From the NCBI GenBank assembly GCA_965279405.1, contig OZ257157.1, positions 4,774,001 through 4,838,000 on the forward strand: a DNA stretch of 64,000 bases, written 5' to 3'. Each line of letters starts with the position of its first letter. Position 1 is the first letter of the stretch. Positions 16,773-25,753 of this stretch are shown piece after piece. Below the pieces are notes generated by a model. It had not been told where the DNA came from. It was given only the letters and a program-made list of their open reading frames with translations, and made no database searches. Origin of the DNA: CBDDIP01 sp965279405 (lineage in GTDB: Bacteria > Actinomycetota > Acidimicrobiia > Acidimicrobiales > Ilumatobacteraceae). The translations under genes and the position numbers were made by a program.

Positions 16773-17297
16773 ATGATGAGCATCGACGTCGCCGCACTCG
16801 CATCACAGGTCCAGCTGCTGATCGACCGCCAGGACATCGTCGACGTGTTGACTCGCTACGCGACTGCGGTCGATGCCCGCGACTACGAGATGCTCGTCGA
16901 CGTGTTCACCGACGATCTGGTGTACTCACGCGCTCGACCCGCCTCGGCGATCTCCACCGCCGGCGACTACCCGACCGACGCCGACGAGGTGAACGCGGAA
17001 CGAGGTCGAGACCGTCGCATCGAACGCATCCGTTGGTTCCAGCGAGAGCTCGGGCCGACGCAGCACCTGCTCGGCAACTTCCGCGTGGCCGTCGATGGCG
17101 ACGAGGCGAGCACCGTGTGCGCCATGCGCGCGTTCCACGTCGGTACCGGCGACAACGCGGCGGTGACCTACGAGGTGATGGGCGAGTACCACGACCGCCT
17201 GCGGCGCACAGCGGATGGCTGGCGGATCTGCGAACGCACAGCGGTGTACGAGCTGGAGACCGGCTCGACCGCCGTCTACGGCGACCTCGGCGCATAG
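16773..17297 (+). CDS. SnoaL-like (NTF2-fold) domain protein
   Basis: The 174-residue protein has the N-terminal pattern of a SnoaL_4 domain: LLIDRQDIVDVLTRYATAVDARDYEMLVDVFTDDL (in two parts), a middle helix, and RTADGWRICERTAVYE at the end. Such cone-shaped NTF2 folds serve as isomerases, dehydratases or binding proteins, and the catalytic chemistry cannot be assigned here. A short AT-rich tract (ATATTTTCTC) directly precedes the start and may be part of the promoter. Confidence 0.75.
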   Translation: MMSIDVAALASQVQLLIDRQDIVDVLTRYATAVDARDYEMLVDVFTDDLVYSRARPASAISTAGDYPTDADEVNAERGRDRRIERIRWFQRELGPTQHLLGNFRVAVDGDEASTVCAMRAFHVGTGDNAAVTYEVMGEYHDRLRRTADGWRICERTAVYELETGSTAVYGDLGA

Positions 17298-17329
17298 GCG
17301 CTGCGGGTCGCCACTACGTTCTGCGGTCG

Positions 17330-17929
17330 ATGACCGATGACGACGCGCTGACGACGCTGATCCGCGTGATCGGGCGGGGCGAAGCTGCGGTCGCCATCGC
17401 GATGATCGACGACGCACCATCGCTCGCCACGGCATCGCTGGGCCGCTCGACCGTCGAGTTCTTCGACGACGACTGCTTCACGCAGGTCTACCGAGGCGAC
17501 ACCGCACTGCACGCCGCGGCGTTCGCCTACGAGCCGGGGCTCGTGCGCCACCTCCTGTCACTCGGAGCCGACGTGCGGGCTCGCAACCGCCGTGGTGCCG
17601 AGCCGTTGCACGCGGCCATCACCGGCGGGCCGAGCTCGACGCATTGGGATCCGGCGCGTCAGACCTCGACGATGGTCGCGTTGCTCGAGGGCGGCGCCGA
17701 TCCGAACGCGCCCGCGAGTGGGGGCGTGACGCCGCTGCATCGCGCCGTGCGCAACCGTTGTTCGAACGCGGTGCGCGTCCTGCTCGACAACGGCGCCGAC
17801 CCGCTCCGACGTAACGACTCGGGCTCCACCGCGCTGACGCTCGCGCAGCTCACCACCGGCCGCGGCGGCACCGGCTCCCCCGCCGCCAAAGCCGAGCAAG
17901 CAGCGATCCTGGCGATGCTCAGCGAGTGA
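17330..17929 (+). CDS. Ankyrin-repeat protein
   Basis: The 199-residue protein has at least three ankyrin repeats: GDTALHAAAFAYEPGLVRHL then LSLGADVRARN; GAEPLHAAITGG with LLEGGADPNAP; and GVTPLHRAVRN with VLLDNGADPLRRND. There is no signal peptide, so it is probably a cytoplasmic protein-protein interaction module with an unknown partner. It starts 33 bases after the SnoaL-like gene and is probably co-transcribed. A strong hairpin follows. Confidence 0.85.
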   Translation: MTDDDALTTLIRVIGRGEAAVAIAMIDDAPSLATASLGRSTVEFFDDDCFTQVYRGDTALHAAAFAYEPGLVRHLLSLGADVRARNRRGAEPLHAAITGGPSSTHWDPARQTSTMVALLEGGADPNAPASGGVTPLHRAVRNRCSNAVRVLLDNGADPLRRNDSGSTALTLAQLTTGRGGTGSPAAKAEQAAILAMLSE

Positions 17930-17940
17930 TCGCCACCGCT

Positions 17941-17977
17941 GGCATCAGATGTCCGCCTCACGCGGACATCTGATGCC
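17941..17977. terminator. Bidirectional terminator hairpin
   Basis: A perfect 16-bp inverted repeat (17941-17956 and 17962-17977) surrounds a 5-base loop, placed between convergent genes. It would work on both strands, though there is no long T run. Confidence 0.7.
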
Positions 17978-18009
17978 AGCGCTCGACGGTCGGCGGTCAC
18001 GGCGATCGT

Positions 18010-18429
18010 TCAATGCGCCAGGAAGAGACAAACCGCTGTGAGCGCGGCGACGGCCGGCCACTCGATGTGAGGGCGGGTGAGCAGCCAGGTGACGAGGGCG
18101 GCCAGGATCGGAGCGACGAACAGGAACAGGCCGTTCAGTCCATCGCTCGCTCGCGTGAAGGACATGTAGACGCACAGGGACGCGGACGCGAGCGCGCCGA
18201 CGGCGAGCACGATGTCCGTTCGCCGACGCTCGCTGATCAATCGGTCGCGACGAACAGCGATCAGCACCGCGACCAGGGCTCCGATCCAGATCGACGAAAC
18301 GACGACCATCACGCCGGTCGCAACCCCGTGATCGTGCTGCCAGTGGCGAAGCCCGAGAACGCAGACCAATGCAGCGATAGCGGTGGCGATGATCGGAGCC
18401 TGGCGGACGATTGCCGACGACCCAGTCAC
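18010..18429 (-). CDS. Small membrane protein, four predicted helices
   Basis: The 139-residue protein has four hydrophobic segments: IIATAIAALVCVLGL, GVMVVVSSIWIGALVAVLIAV, IVLAVGALASASLCVYMS and the C-terminal pair around LFVAPILAALVTWLL and VAALTAVCLFL. It is not assigned to a family. The GTG start overlaps the stop of the upstream hydrolase gene (GTGA), fixing the start and indicating co-transcription with it. Confidence 0.65.
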   Translation of the reverse strand: MTGSSAIVRQAPIIATAIAALVCVLGLRHWQHDHGVATGVMVVVSSIWIGALVAVLIAVRRDRLISERRRTDIVLAVGALASASLCVYMSFTRASDGLNGLFLFVAPILAALVTWLLTRPHIEWPAVAALTAVCLFLAH

Positions 18430-19583
18430 GGCGAGCGGTGCGTGGTGAAGGTCACGCCGTCGATGTCGACGGCGTCGGGCGCGAGCGCGGCGTGGGCGAC
18501 CGGGTCGCCCTTGAGGTTGTCGAGCAGGAACGCGGTGGCGAGGTGCGGGTAGAGGTCTTCGAACCGAGGGCCGCCGGCGGACGCGTCGTAGCCGCAGCAG
18601 TCGAGGAACATCAGGTGCGAACCGCCCTCGAACACGGCCAGCGCCTTGTTCGAGCTGCCGATGTGGTTGTACGCCCAGTAGGCGTTGTACTCGAGCGAGA
18701 GGAACTCGTCGGCCGCGCCTTGCAGGATCAGCGTCGGCACGTTCACCGCGCCGATGCCGTCCTCCCCGAAGACCTGCAGCTCGCCACCCGGCGCCATCGC
18801 CACGAGCGCGTCGACGCGAGGGTCGGCCACGGCAGGCAACAAACCGGTCGATGTGGCGTCGTCGCCGAACTCCGCGGCCAGGACGTCGCGCTGGCCGATG
18901 AACTGGCACGCCTCGGCCGCGAACGGGTCGCCGTCCTTGTCGGCACAGAAGGCCGCTTCGGCGTCGAAGTCGACACGAGCACCACCGGCCTGGAACACGG
19001 TGGTCCCGCCGGTCGAGTGGCCGAGCACGCCGATGTGATCGGTGTCGATCAAGCCGGTGAGCTCGCCGCCCGGTCCAGTCAGCTCGTCGGCGAAGGCGAT
19101 CTCGCGCACGATGTCGTGCGGGCGGTCGTACAGCAACGCCGCGGTCGCCTCCGCGTCGCCGTTGAAGCGGTCGTCATGATCGGCACCGATGACGACGAAC
19201 CCGTAGGAGGCGAGGTGCTCGGCGAGATCGGTGTAGATCGCAGCATCGCCCCCGAGCCCGTGCGACAGCACCAACAGCGGGAACGGCGCGCCGTCATCAT
19301 CGTCCGGGTACCACAGCGTCACCGGCACCGGACGACCTTCGCCGTCATCGGGGATCGCCTTCAGCTGCGAAGCGACCGCCAACGGACCCGGCGCTGCGTA
19401 GTCCGGCGGAGGTGCCAGCGGGTTCGTCGCCGTGACCGCAGCTGTCGTCGTGACGACGGCGAGCGTGGACGTCGAACCGGTCGTCGGGCTCGCCGTGTCC
19501 GACGAGCTGCACGCAGCAGCCACTGCGGCGAGGACGAGCAGCGGAGCGGCGAGGCGCGCCGGGCGATGGGCGGTGAGCGTCAC
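18426..19583 (-). CDS. Alpha/beta-hydrolase lipoprotein (PAF-acetylhydrolase/dienelactone-type)
   Basis: The 385-residue protein has a lipoprotein signal with lipobox AAAC (C25), a short Thr-rich tether and an alpha/beta-hydrolase domain. LVLSHGLGG gives the oxyanion loop, GHSTGG the nucleophile (S190), GAADEFLS the Asp region and GGSHLMFLD the histidine. This resembles bacterial platelet-activating-factor acetylhydrolase-like esterases. It would act outside the membrane on ester substrates that cannot be specified. A membrane protein gene overlaps its end. Confidence 0.8.
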   Translation of the reverse strand: MTLTAHRPARLAAPLLVLAAVAAACSSSDTASPTTGSTSTLAVVTTTAAVTATNPLAPPPDYAAPGPLAVASQLKAIPDDGEGRPVPVTLWYPDDDDGAPFPLLVLSHGLGGDAAIYTDLAEHLASYGFVVIGADHDDRFNGDAEATAALLYDRPHDIVREIAFADELTGPGGELTGLIDTDHIGVLGHSTGGTTVFQAGGARVDFDAEAAFCADKDGDPFAAEACQFIGQRDVLAAEFGDDATSTGLLPAVADPRVDALVAMAPGGELQVFGEDGIGAVNVPTLILQGAADEFLSLEYNAYWAYNHIGSSNKALAVFEGGSHLMFLDCCGYDASAGGPRFEDLYPHLATAFLLDNLKGDPVAHAALAPDAVDIDGVTFTTHRSP

Positions 19584-19670
19584 GACCCCACTTCGTAGTC
19601 GGTCCGAGCCACTCAGGCGTCACAGGTTGCGCCTGACACAACCTGCGATGCCTGACCGGCCGGTCTGCGT

Positions 19671-21677
19671 TCAGCTCGGTGTTGCGACGAGTGCTGGCTG
19701 CGTTGCAGCGGTGTAGTAGCCGGCGACGTCGGCGATGAGGTGCGCTCGAGACGTGCTGTACAGGCACACCGTTCCTGCGACAGAGAGCTTCACCGTCACC
19801 GCGTTCGGCACGGTGGTGCCAGCGACGAAGTTGAGGTTGGAGACGACCGGGAGCGACTTGTGGCACGGCCACACGGTGATGAAGCCGGCGCCCTCCGGCG
19901 AGTCGACGGTGACGTTCAGCGCGACGGCATCGGCGCCCGTTGCCGGCACACCACCGCGACCGGCGACCTGCAACGTCGTGACCGAGTTTGCGTTCACCTT
20001 CCCCTTCGCCGGAACGCCCACCGGGATGCGGGTGTCGAGCAATCGATCCGGGGTGAGCTCCACGAAACCGGTCGTCTCCGTCGTGGCGAACCACATGCCG
20101 AGATCCGCGATCACCTCGGTTGCCGCACTGGCGAAGATGCACACCGTGCCATCGGCCGCCACCCCGGTGGTGACGAGGTTGGGAACGGTGTCGCCAGGCA
20201 CGAAGTTGACGTTCGAGGCCGTCGGCTGCGGTTGGTCGCACGGCCACACCGTGAGGAAACCTGATCCGACGGACTGCGTCGACGTGACGTTCATCGTCGC
20301 AGCGCCGACGCCGGTGAGTGGCAGCCCGGCTCGTCCGGCGAGGGTGAGATGCAACGTCTCACCAGCGTTCATCGGACGCTCTGCAGCGCCAGTGCCGTCG
20401 CGCGTGTCGAGGATCCGTTCTGGAGTGATCGCCGTGCCGGGCTCGCCACCCTCGAGCTCGAACGTCGCGCTGAGATCGACGATGAGGTGCGTGGCGCTCT
20501 GCGTGAACAGGCACACCGTTCGATCGAGCCCGAGCTTCACGTTGACGAGGTTGGGCACCGTCTCACCCTTGACGTAGTTCAGGCTGGACGCCGTCGGTCG
20601 CACGTCGCTGCACGGCCATGCGGTGATGAACCCGGCACCGTCCGGTTGCGTGACCGTGACGTTGAGCACGACCGCCGTCGTCGACGGACCGACCTGATCG
20701 CCGAACGACACCACCACCGTGCCGTTCGCAGCGACCTTCGAGGTTCCTGGCCGACCGATCGCGTTGCGAGTGTCGAGCACGCGCACTGGCGTGATCGTTC
20801 TCAGGCCCGGAGCCGAGAGATCTCCGCCGGAGTAGCTGATCGTCGGCGGCAGTCGCGTGGGGTCCGGGCCGTCGTTCGTGAAGTAGCCGAGCAACGTCAC
20901 CCGGGTGTGGATGTCCCTCGCGCTGAACAGGCACAGCTGCTCGCCAGCGGCGAGCGGCACGTACACGACCCCGTCCGTCCGCGACATGCCGGTCAACATG
21001 TCGTGCGCTTGCGGTACGGAATGTGCGCACCCGTAGGCCTGCAGATAGCCCTGCGCATTGGTCAACGCGTTCGCTGCGATGAGCACCGCCGCACCCGTGG
21101 CGCCCGCCGGCAGGTGGTCGGCGATCGTCACCACCGTGGCGGGCCCGTCACCCGTCTCATCGTGATCGTTGTCGTCGATCACGGTTGGCGTCAGCGGCAC
21201 GTACTGGTTGCCGCTCCCCGTGGGAGTCGCATCGATCGAGCCCACTCGGTCGACGATGATGTCGAAGTGAGCGCTGGCGATGACGCAGTCCCCACCCGGC
21301 GACGTCGCCAGGATCCGGCTGGTGTCGAACAGCTCGCGCTCCCGCAACAGGAACGTCGGCGTGTTCGACGGCGAGCCGCTGCACGGATACACCGTTGCCG
21401 ACATGTCGGGCGCCGGGGACCTCGGGTCGAAGACCGTGCGAATGATGGTCACGTTCAGAATCCCGGAGCCCGGCAGGAGGTAGGGCGTGTTCGCCTCGAT
21501 CCCCGTGACCGGATTCGCTGCGGGGTTGAACGCACGCGTATCGATCAGCCGAACGGCGTTCTGAAAGTGCACGCGCCCGCCGGTCAGCGCCTGCGCCGAC
21601 GGCACAACCCACGACAACCCGCCGACGAACAACGCGGACGCCAGGATCCCCCGGAGTGCCTTCCGCCATCTTGCCAC
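19671..21677 (-). CDS. Large secreted LDTR-type beta-repeat protein
   Basis: The 668-residue protein has a signal peptide (LASALFVGGLSWVVPSAQA, cleavage near 30) and repeated modules of about 110-120 residues. Each begins with a LIDTR/LDTR motif (45-48, 301-304, 423-426, 547-550), followed by a valine-rich N-V-T segment, GAGFITxWPC, SNLNFVxGxTVPN, GTVCLF and an HLIVDL-type strand. The last three modules are well preserved; the region before 290 holds one and a half degenerate copies. Two cysteines per module suggest disulfides. Similar modules are frequent in exported proteins of Acidimicrobiia and relatives, function unknown, probably surface binding. No wall anchor is seen at the C-terminus. 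Confidence 0.75.
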   Translation of the reverse strand: MARWRKALRGILASALFVGGLSWVVPSAQALTGGRVHFQNAVRLIDTRAFNPAANPVTGIEANTPYLLPGSGILNVTIIRTVFDPRSPAPDMSATVYPCSGSPSNTPTFLLRERELFDTSRILATSPGGDCVIASAHFDIIVDRVGSIDATPTGSGNQYVPLTPTVIDDNDHDETGDGPATVVTIADHLPAGATGAAVLIAANALTNAQGYLQAYGCAHSVPQAHDMLTGMSRTDGVVYVPLAAGEQLCLFSARDIHTRVTLLGYFTNDGPDPTRLPPTISYSGGDLSAPGLRTITPVRVLDTRNAIGRPGTSKVAANGTVVVSFGDQVGPSTTAVVLNVTVTQPDGAGFITAWPCSDVRPTASSLNYVKGETVPNLVNVKLGLDRTVCLFTQSATHLIVDLSATFELEGGEPGTAITPERILDTRDGTGAAERPMNAGETLHLTLAGRAGLPLTGVGAATMNVTSTQSVGSGFLTVWPCDQPQPTASNVNFVPGDTVPNLVTTGVAADGTVCIFASAATEVIADLGMWFATTETTGFVELTPDRLLDTRIPVGVPAKGKVNANSVTTLQVAGRGGVPATGADAVALNVTVDSPEGAGFITVWPCHKSLPVVSNLNFVAGTTVPNAVTVKLSVAGTVCLYSTSRAHLIADVAGYYTAATQPALVATPS

Positions 21678-21862
21678 CTAGGTCCTCCAAGGTTCTGAGA
21701 CGCAACACCTCGACAACGCCGACGGCATCCCCCGCCACCCGCTTGCACCCGACACTGCCCCTTCAAACCAGGTAGGTCAAGAACCATCCCGAGGATTTCG
21801 TCCGACAAGAGAACCGGCGGCGGCACGACTCGGACGATCCCCTCAACGACGAGCACGTCACG

Positions 21863-21935
21863 TGGGCACAGAGGGACTCGAACCCCCGACATCTTCCTTG
21901 TAAGGGAAGCGCTCTACCAGCTGAGCTATGCGCCC
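21863..21935 (-). tRNA. tRNA-Val (anticodon TAC)
   Basis: The 73-base minus-strand cloverleaf begins GGGCGCATAGCTC, has anticodon stem CTTCC/GGAAG with loop CTTACAA (anticodon TAC), T arm with GGTTCGAGT, and a 7-bp acceptor with one mismatch-free pairing and discriminator A. CCA is not encoded. Confidence 0.95.
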
Positions 21936-22014
21936 GAATGCGAGTCACGAGCCTAACGGGCGGGTTGTGGCTCCGGCCGGTGACGGGTTGCCCGGCCTGC
22001 GCGATGATCGCGCT

Positions 22015-22641
22015 ATGACGGAGCCTGATGTCAGCGAGTTGTACGGCGAGGGCGCTCGCGCCTTCCAGGACGAGTTCGGCACGCGCCGTCTCGCCGACCG
22101 ACTCAGCGGGTGGACCGTCCACCCCGAGCTCACCGAGGACGACATCGCGCTCGTCAACGCCCAGTCGACCGTGTGGATCTCGACCGTCGATGCCGGCGAG
22201 TGGCCGGACGTGTCCTACAAGGGTGGCGAGGTCGGGTTCATCCACGTCGCCTCGCCGACCGAGCTGCACATCCCCTGCTACGACGGGAACGGGATGATGC
22301 GCACCCTCGGCAACATCGCCGACACCGGCCGCGTCGCGCTGCTGTTCGTCGACACCAGCCGCCCCTGGCGCATGCGCGTCCACGGGACAGCACGCGTCGC
22401 CACCGACGCGGCGACCGTCGGACAGCACCACGGAGCACAGGCCGTGATCGTCGTCAGCACCGTGCGGATCTTCCCCAACTGCGGCCGCTACATCCACCAG
22501 AACGACGAGATCTCCGAGTTCGTCCCCCGCGAAGGCGTGGAGACACCGCTACCCGAGTGGAAGCGCTACGAGGGTCTGCGCGACGTGCTTCCCGACGCTG
22601 ACGTCGAGCGCCTCGAGGCAGAAGCAGCCGACGGAGCCTGA
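22015..22641 (+). CDS. Pyridoxamine 5'-phosphate oxidase-fold (PPOX) flavin/heme-binding family protein
   Basis: The 208-residue protein has the split-barrel PPOX pattern: ALVNAQSTVWISTVDAGEWPDVSYKGG, LHIPCYDGNGMMRTLGNI and RVALLFVDTSRPWRMRVHGTA (given in parts). Members bind FMN, F420 or heme and act on small cofactors or detoxification substrates. Closest in layout are proteins annotated as pyridoxamine 5'-phosphate oxidase family, but the PNP substrate residues cannot be confirmed. It is the first gene after tRNA-Val, on the opposite strand. Confidence 0.75.
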   Translation: MTEPDVSELYGEGARAFQDEFGTRRLADRLSGWTVHPELTEDDIALVNAQSTVWISTVDAGEWPDVSYKGGEVGFIHVASPTELHIPCYDGNGMMRTLGNIADTGRVALLFVDTSRPWRMRVHGTARVATDAATVGQHHGAQAVIVVSTVRIFPNCGRYIHQNDEISEFVPREGVETPLPEWKRYEGLRDVLPDADVERLEAEAADGA

Positions 22642-22647
22642 CGGGAG

Positions 22648-23385
22648 TCAGCGGGTGCGCACGGCGACCAGTGCGTCGTGCAGTGCAGCCGTCGCGCCGG
22701 CGACAGGCGTCCGCCGACCAGCGTGCTCGAGGTGGACGAGGTCGCGCCCGCGCGCATCGCTGATCACCGCTCCTGCTTCCTCGCAGATGAGCAGGCCGCC
22801 GAGGTAGTCCCACACGCCGTGCTGATCGTCGCCGCAGTCGACGTAGCCGTCGAGCACGCCCTCGGCCACGGCGCACAGGTCGAGCGCGCAGGCGCCCAAC
22901 GCTCGGAACTGCGCCCACCCGGCATCGCTGGGTGGCACTGCCGACACGCCGACGATCGCCGCCGACAGGCCGCTGCAACCGGAGGATGCAAGCCGTCGAC
23001 CGTCACGCCAGGCTCCCCCACCACGCTCTGCCCAGAAGTGCACGCCGCTCGCCTGGTTGACCACCAGCGCCACAGCCGGACCCTCGGCGTCGACGAGGCA
23101 CAGCGACGTGGCGAACCACGGGATGCCTCGACTGGCGTTGGTGGAGCCGTCGACCGGATCCATCACCACCACATCATCGACACGGCCGCGCTCGAACCCG
23201 CTCTCCTCCGACAGCACGCCGACGCCGGCCTCGCGCAGCACCCGCAGGGCGGCCTCGTCCGTCGCCACGTCGAGGGCGTACTGCCCGTCACGCAACCCGC
23301 TCGGCCCCCAGTCGCGCACCCCGTCGAGCGCCTCACGAACGGCGTCGGCGGTGCGGTGAAGGAGGTCAAGTCGGTCGGGCGTCAC
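22648..23385 (-). CDS. Inositol monophosphatase-family phosphatase
   Basis: The 245-residue protein shows the metal-binding motifs of the IMPase/FBPase-like superfamily: LSEESG (glutamate for metal 1), MDPVDGSTN (DPxDGT/S type) and VWDYLGGLLICEEAG near the C-terminus. Members dephosphorylate inositol phosphate, histidinol phosphate or PAP. A histidinol-phosphatase role is possible, since no other candidate for that step is seen with the his genes at 52-56 kb, but this is speculative. GTG 23385 is chosen because longer starts would run into the divergent gene. Confidence 0.8.
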   Translation of the reverse strand: MTPDRLDLLHRTADAVREALDGVRDWGPSGLRDGQYALDVATDEAALRVLREAGVGVLSEESGFERGRVDDVVVMDPVDGSTNASRGIPWFATSLCLVDAEGPAVALVVNQASGVHFWAERGGGAWRDGRRLASSGCSGLSAAIVGVSAVPPSDAGWAQFRALGACALDLCAVAEGVLDGYVDCGDDQHGVWDYLGGLLICEEAGAVISDARGRDLVHLEHAGRRTPVAGATAALHDALVAVRTR

Positions 23386-23439
23386 CGAGCAGACGGTAGT
23401 GTCGCTGCCAGCCGCACCCGGATCGTCGAAAGGGCTCCC

Positions 23440-24009
23440 GTGGCAGTCATTGATGTCGCAGGCTTCGTTGCCGATCTGAAGAGCCATGCGATCGACCATG
23501 GGTTCCACGTGCACGACGAACGGCACTTCGTCGAGACCTACTCGCTGCGCCAGCTGTGGGAGGTCGACCTGCACCCCGAAGAGGCGTGCAACGGCCCGAT
23601 CGACCTGCATCTCTCGCTAGAGGTCGACCCGCGTGCCCTCCTCGGGTTCGAGGACGAGATCGTCAAGCTCGACGACCCCGACGCCGACCCGCCGGAGGGC
23701 TTCAGCTTCCCGCTGCTGTTCACCTGGACGCTGCCGCCGCTCCCCCACCCGCCCGACCTGCTGGTGCTGGCCACGGAGCTGGCCGGCGTCGGCACCGTCG
23801 ACCTGCCGGTCGAGGTGTCGGCGATCGACTCGTTCGCCAGTGTCACCGACGCACCGGAGCGCAGCCTGTCGATGGTCGCCCGCATCCCGGTCGATCTGGC
23901 GCACGTCTACCTCGGCGACGAGAAGCCGTTCTGTGACACGCTCGACCGCTGCCGCGACATCAGCCTGTTCCTCCTCGAACGAGCCACCGAGTGGCTCGGC
24001 GATCTCTGA
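23440..24009 (+). CDS. Conserved-looking hypothetical protein
   Basis: This 189-residue soluble acidic protein has no recognised domain. It begins VIDVAGFVADLKSHAIDHGF and contains WEVDLHPEEACNGPIDLHLSLEVDPRAL (in two parts), followed by a long strand-rich middle and a helical end. The GTG start is placed 54 bases from the divergent IMPase start. Codon use is like that of its neighbours. It may be co-transcribed with the small acidic protein at 24049. Confidence 0.6.
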   Translation: MAVIDVAGFVADLKSHAIDHGFHVHDERHFVETYSLRQLWEVDLHPEEACNGPIDLHLSLEVDPRALLGFEDEIVKLDDPDADPPEGFSFPLLFTWTLPPLPHPPDLLVLATELAGVGTVDLPVEVSAIDSFASVTDAPERSLSMVARIPVDLAHVYLGDEKPFCDTLDRCRDISLFLLERATEWLGDL

Positions 24010-24048
24010 CATCATTCACCTGAACTCGACCCGAAAGGCCGCTCTGCG

Positions 24049-24315
24049 ATGAAAGTCAGCGAACTGATCGAGATGCTGCAGGACCAGCCGCCGGACGCCG
24101 AGGTGGAGCTCGCCGTCGTCGCCCCCGTGGACGACGACAGCGAGGACATCACCGTCGACCGCTACAGCGTCGAGGGCATGCTGCCGTGGCACGACGACGA
24201 CGCCGAGGACGACGAGGTCGTCATCTGGCTCGTCGGCGGCGAGGACGACGACGTCGACGCGTTCCTCGACGCCATCGAACACGGCGACGACGATCACGCC
24301 GGTCACGATCACTGA
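24049..24315 (+). CDS. Small acidic hypothetical protein with His/Asp-rich tail
   Basis: The 88-residue protein begins MKVSELIEMLQDQPPDAEVEL, a helix also common at the start of small accessory proteins, and is very rich in Asp and Glu. The tail (GDDDHAGHDH) could bind metal. No family is recognised. It starts 39 bases after the previous gene and ends just before the next, suggesting one transcript. Confidence 0.6.
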   Translation: MKVSELIEMLQDQPPDAEVELAVVAPVDDDSEDITVDRYSVEGMLPWHDDDAEDDEVVIWLVGGEDDDVDAFLDAIEHGDDDHAGHDH

Positions 24316-24321
24316 TCGGTG

Positions 24322-25740
24322 ATGGCTCGGCGGTCCCGCAGGCGGCGGGTGATCTACGGCGTGGTCCTCGCCGTTGCCGTTGCCGGTCTGGTGGTCGGGG
24401 CGTTCGTTCTGCAGCGTTGGAAGCCGTTCGAGAACAGCGGCGATGATCACCCCACGGCGTGGCCCGAGTCGGTCCAACCGCTGGCCGAGTTCGTCGAGGG
24501 CGTGACGTCGTTGACCTTCGAGCACCCGATATCGGTGAAGTTCTACGACCGGAACGACTACGACGACGAGCTGCGAGTCATCCTGGGCAGAACGCCGCCG
24601 CCGGACAACGCCACCCGCCAACGCAACCAGGACACCGACTCGATCGGCCGAGCGCTCGGCCTGCTGACCAACAAGCAGTCGTTCACCGTTGATCGCACAC
24701 CCGCCGCGTTCGGGCCCGTCTTCTTCGATCGCCCCAACGACGTGATCCTCGTCAGCGCTGACGAGGACGACATCGCTGTGGAAGCACGCGTTCAGCTGGT
24801 CGGCGCGCTCACCCAAGTGATCCAGCTGCAGCAGTGGCAGGGCGCTCAGGATGTCGCCGAGATCACCTCGCTGCAGGAGCAGAACACGATGTTCGGGTTG
24901 CTCTCCGGCCAGAGCGTGTGGGCTACGGAGCGCTACTTCGACACGTTGTCGCCCGAGGACCGTGACGAGCTCGCCAGCGTCACCAAGGCCGACTTCAGCG
25001 TCTACTACGTGCCGGCGGTGCGTGCCTTCAACGTCGGGCCGGCTCAGCTCGGGGCGACGCTCGTGGAGGCGCTCCGCCAGACCGACCGTCGCCTCGTCGC
25101 CGACGCGGTCAACCATGACCGGCCCACCGCGCTGGATCAGCTCAGCCTCCCGGCGACCAAGTACCTCCACCGCGACCGGACCGAACACGTCGACCCTCCT
25201 CCGGTGCCCCGGGACGGCACGCTCGTTCGCTCCGGCGAGTTCGGCTACCTCACGATCTATCTCACCCTCAGCCTCGGCAGCCCCGAGAACGTCGCGCTCA
25301 CGGCCGCCGACGGATGGGGTGGCGACGCGTACACCGCGTACCTCTTGGACGATCGCATGTGTGTGGACCTCCACGTCGTGGCGGACAGCCGCAGCGACGC
25401 CGACCGTCTCGACGACGCGATCTCTGGTTGGGCTGCCGCGCGACTCGCCAAGGTGGACGCCAAGGTCGGTCGCGACGGAACGTCGATCTACGTGACGATG
25501 TGCGATCCCGGCACGGAGTCGACGCAGCCGGGCGTCGGCCGCGATGCCCTCGACGAGATCTTCGGGCGAGCGTTCCAGATCCGCGATGAGACACGCCGGT
25601 ACCTGCACCCAGACGTTGCCGAGTGCGTGTGGGTCGCCATCTACGCCGAGCGATCACAGGACGACTTCGACAACAGCTTCCCGGAGGACATCCAGCAGGA
25701 GGCCGCCGAGCGTCGGGCCACCTGCGCCGACGAGCTCTGA
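24322..25740 (+). CDS. Membrane-anchored hypothetical protein
   Basis: The 472-residue protein has a basic start (ARRSRRRR), one N-terminal helix (VIYGVVLAVAVAGLVVGAFVL) and a large extracytoplasmic part. The first half, with QLVGALTQVIQLQQWQ and LSPEDRDELASV, has the look of a degenerate metalloprotease-like or scaffold domain, but no HExxH is present. Paired cysteines occur late. ATG 24322 is chosen; GTG 24319 just before is an alternative. Function unknown. Confidence 0.6.
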   Translation: MARRSRRRRVIYGVVLAVAVAGLVVGAFVLQRWKPFENSGDDHPTAWPESVQPLAEFVEGVTSLTFEHPISVKFYDRNDYDDELRVILGRTPPPDNATRQRNQDTDSIGRALGLLTNKQSFTVDRTPAAFGPVFFDRPNDVILVSADEDDIAVEARVQLVGALTQVIQLQQWQGAQDVAEITSLQEQNTMFGLLSGQSVWATERYFDTLSPEDRDELASVTKADFSVYYVPAVRAFNVGPAQLGATLVEALRQTDRRLVADAVNHDRPTALDQLSLPATKYLHRDRTEHVDPPPVPRDGTLVRSGEFGYLTIYLTLSLGSPENVALTAADGWGGDAYTAYLLDDRMCVDLHVVADSRSDADRLDDAISGWAAARLAKVDAKVGRDGTSIYVTMCDPGTESTQPGVGRDALDEIFGRAFQIRDETRRYLHPDVAECVWVAIYAERSQDDFDNSFPEDIQQEAAERRATCADEL

Positions 25741-25753
25741 CCGCCCGCTTGCG

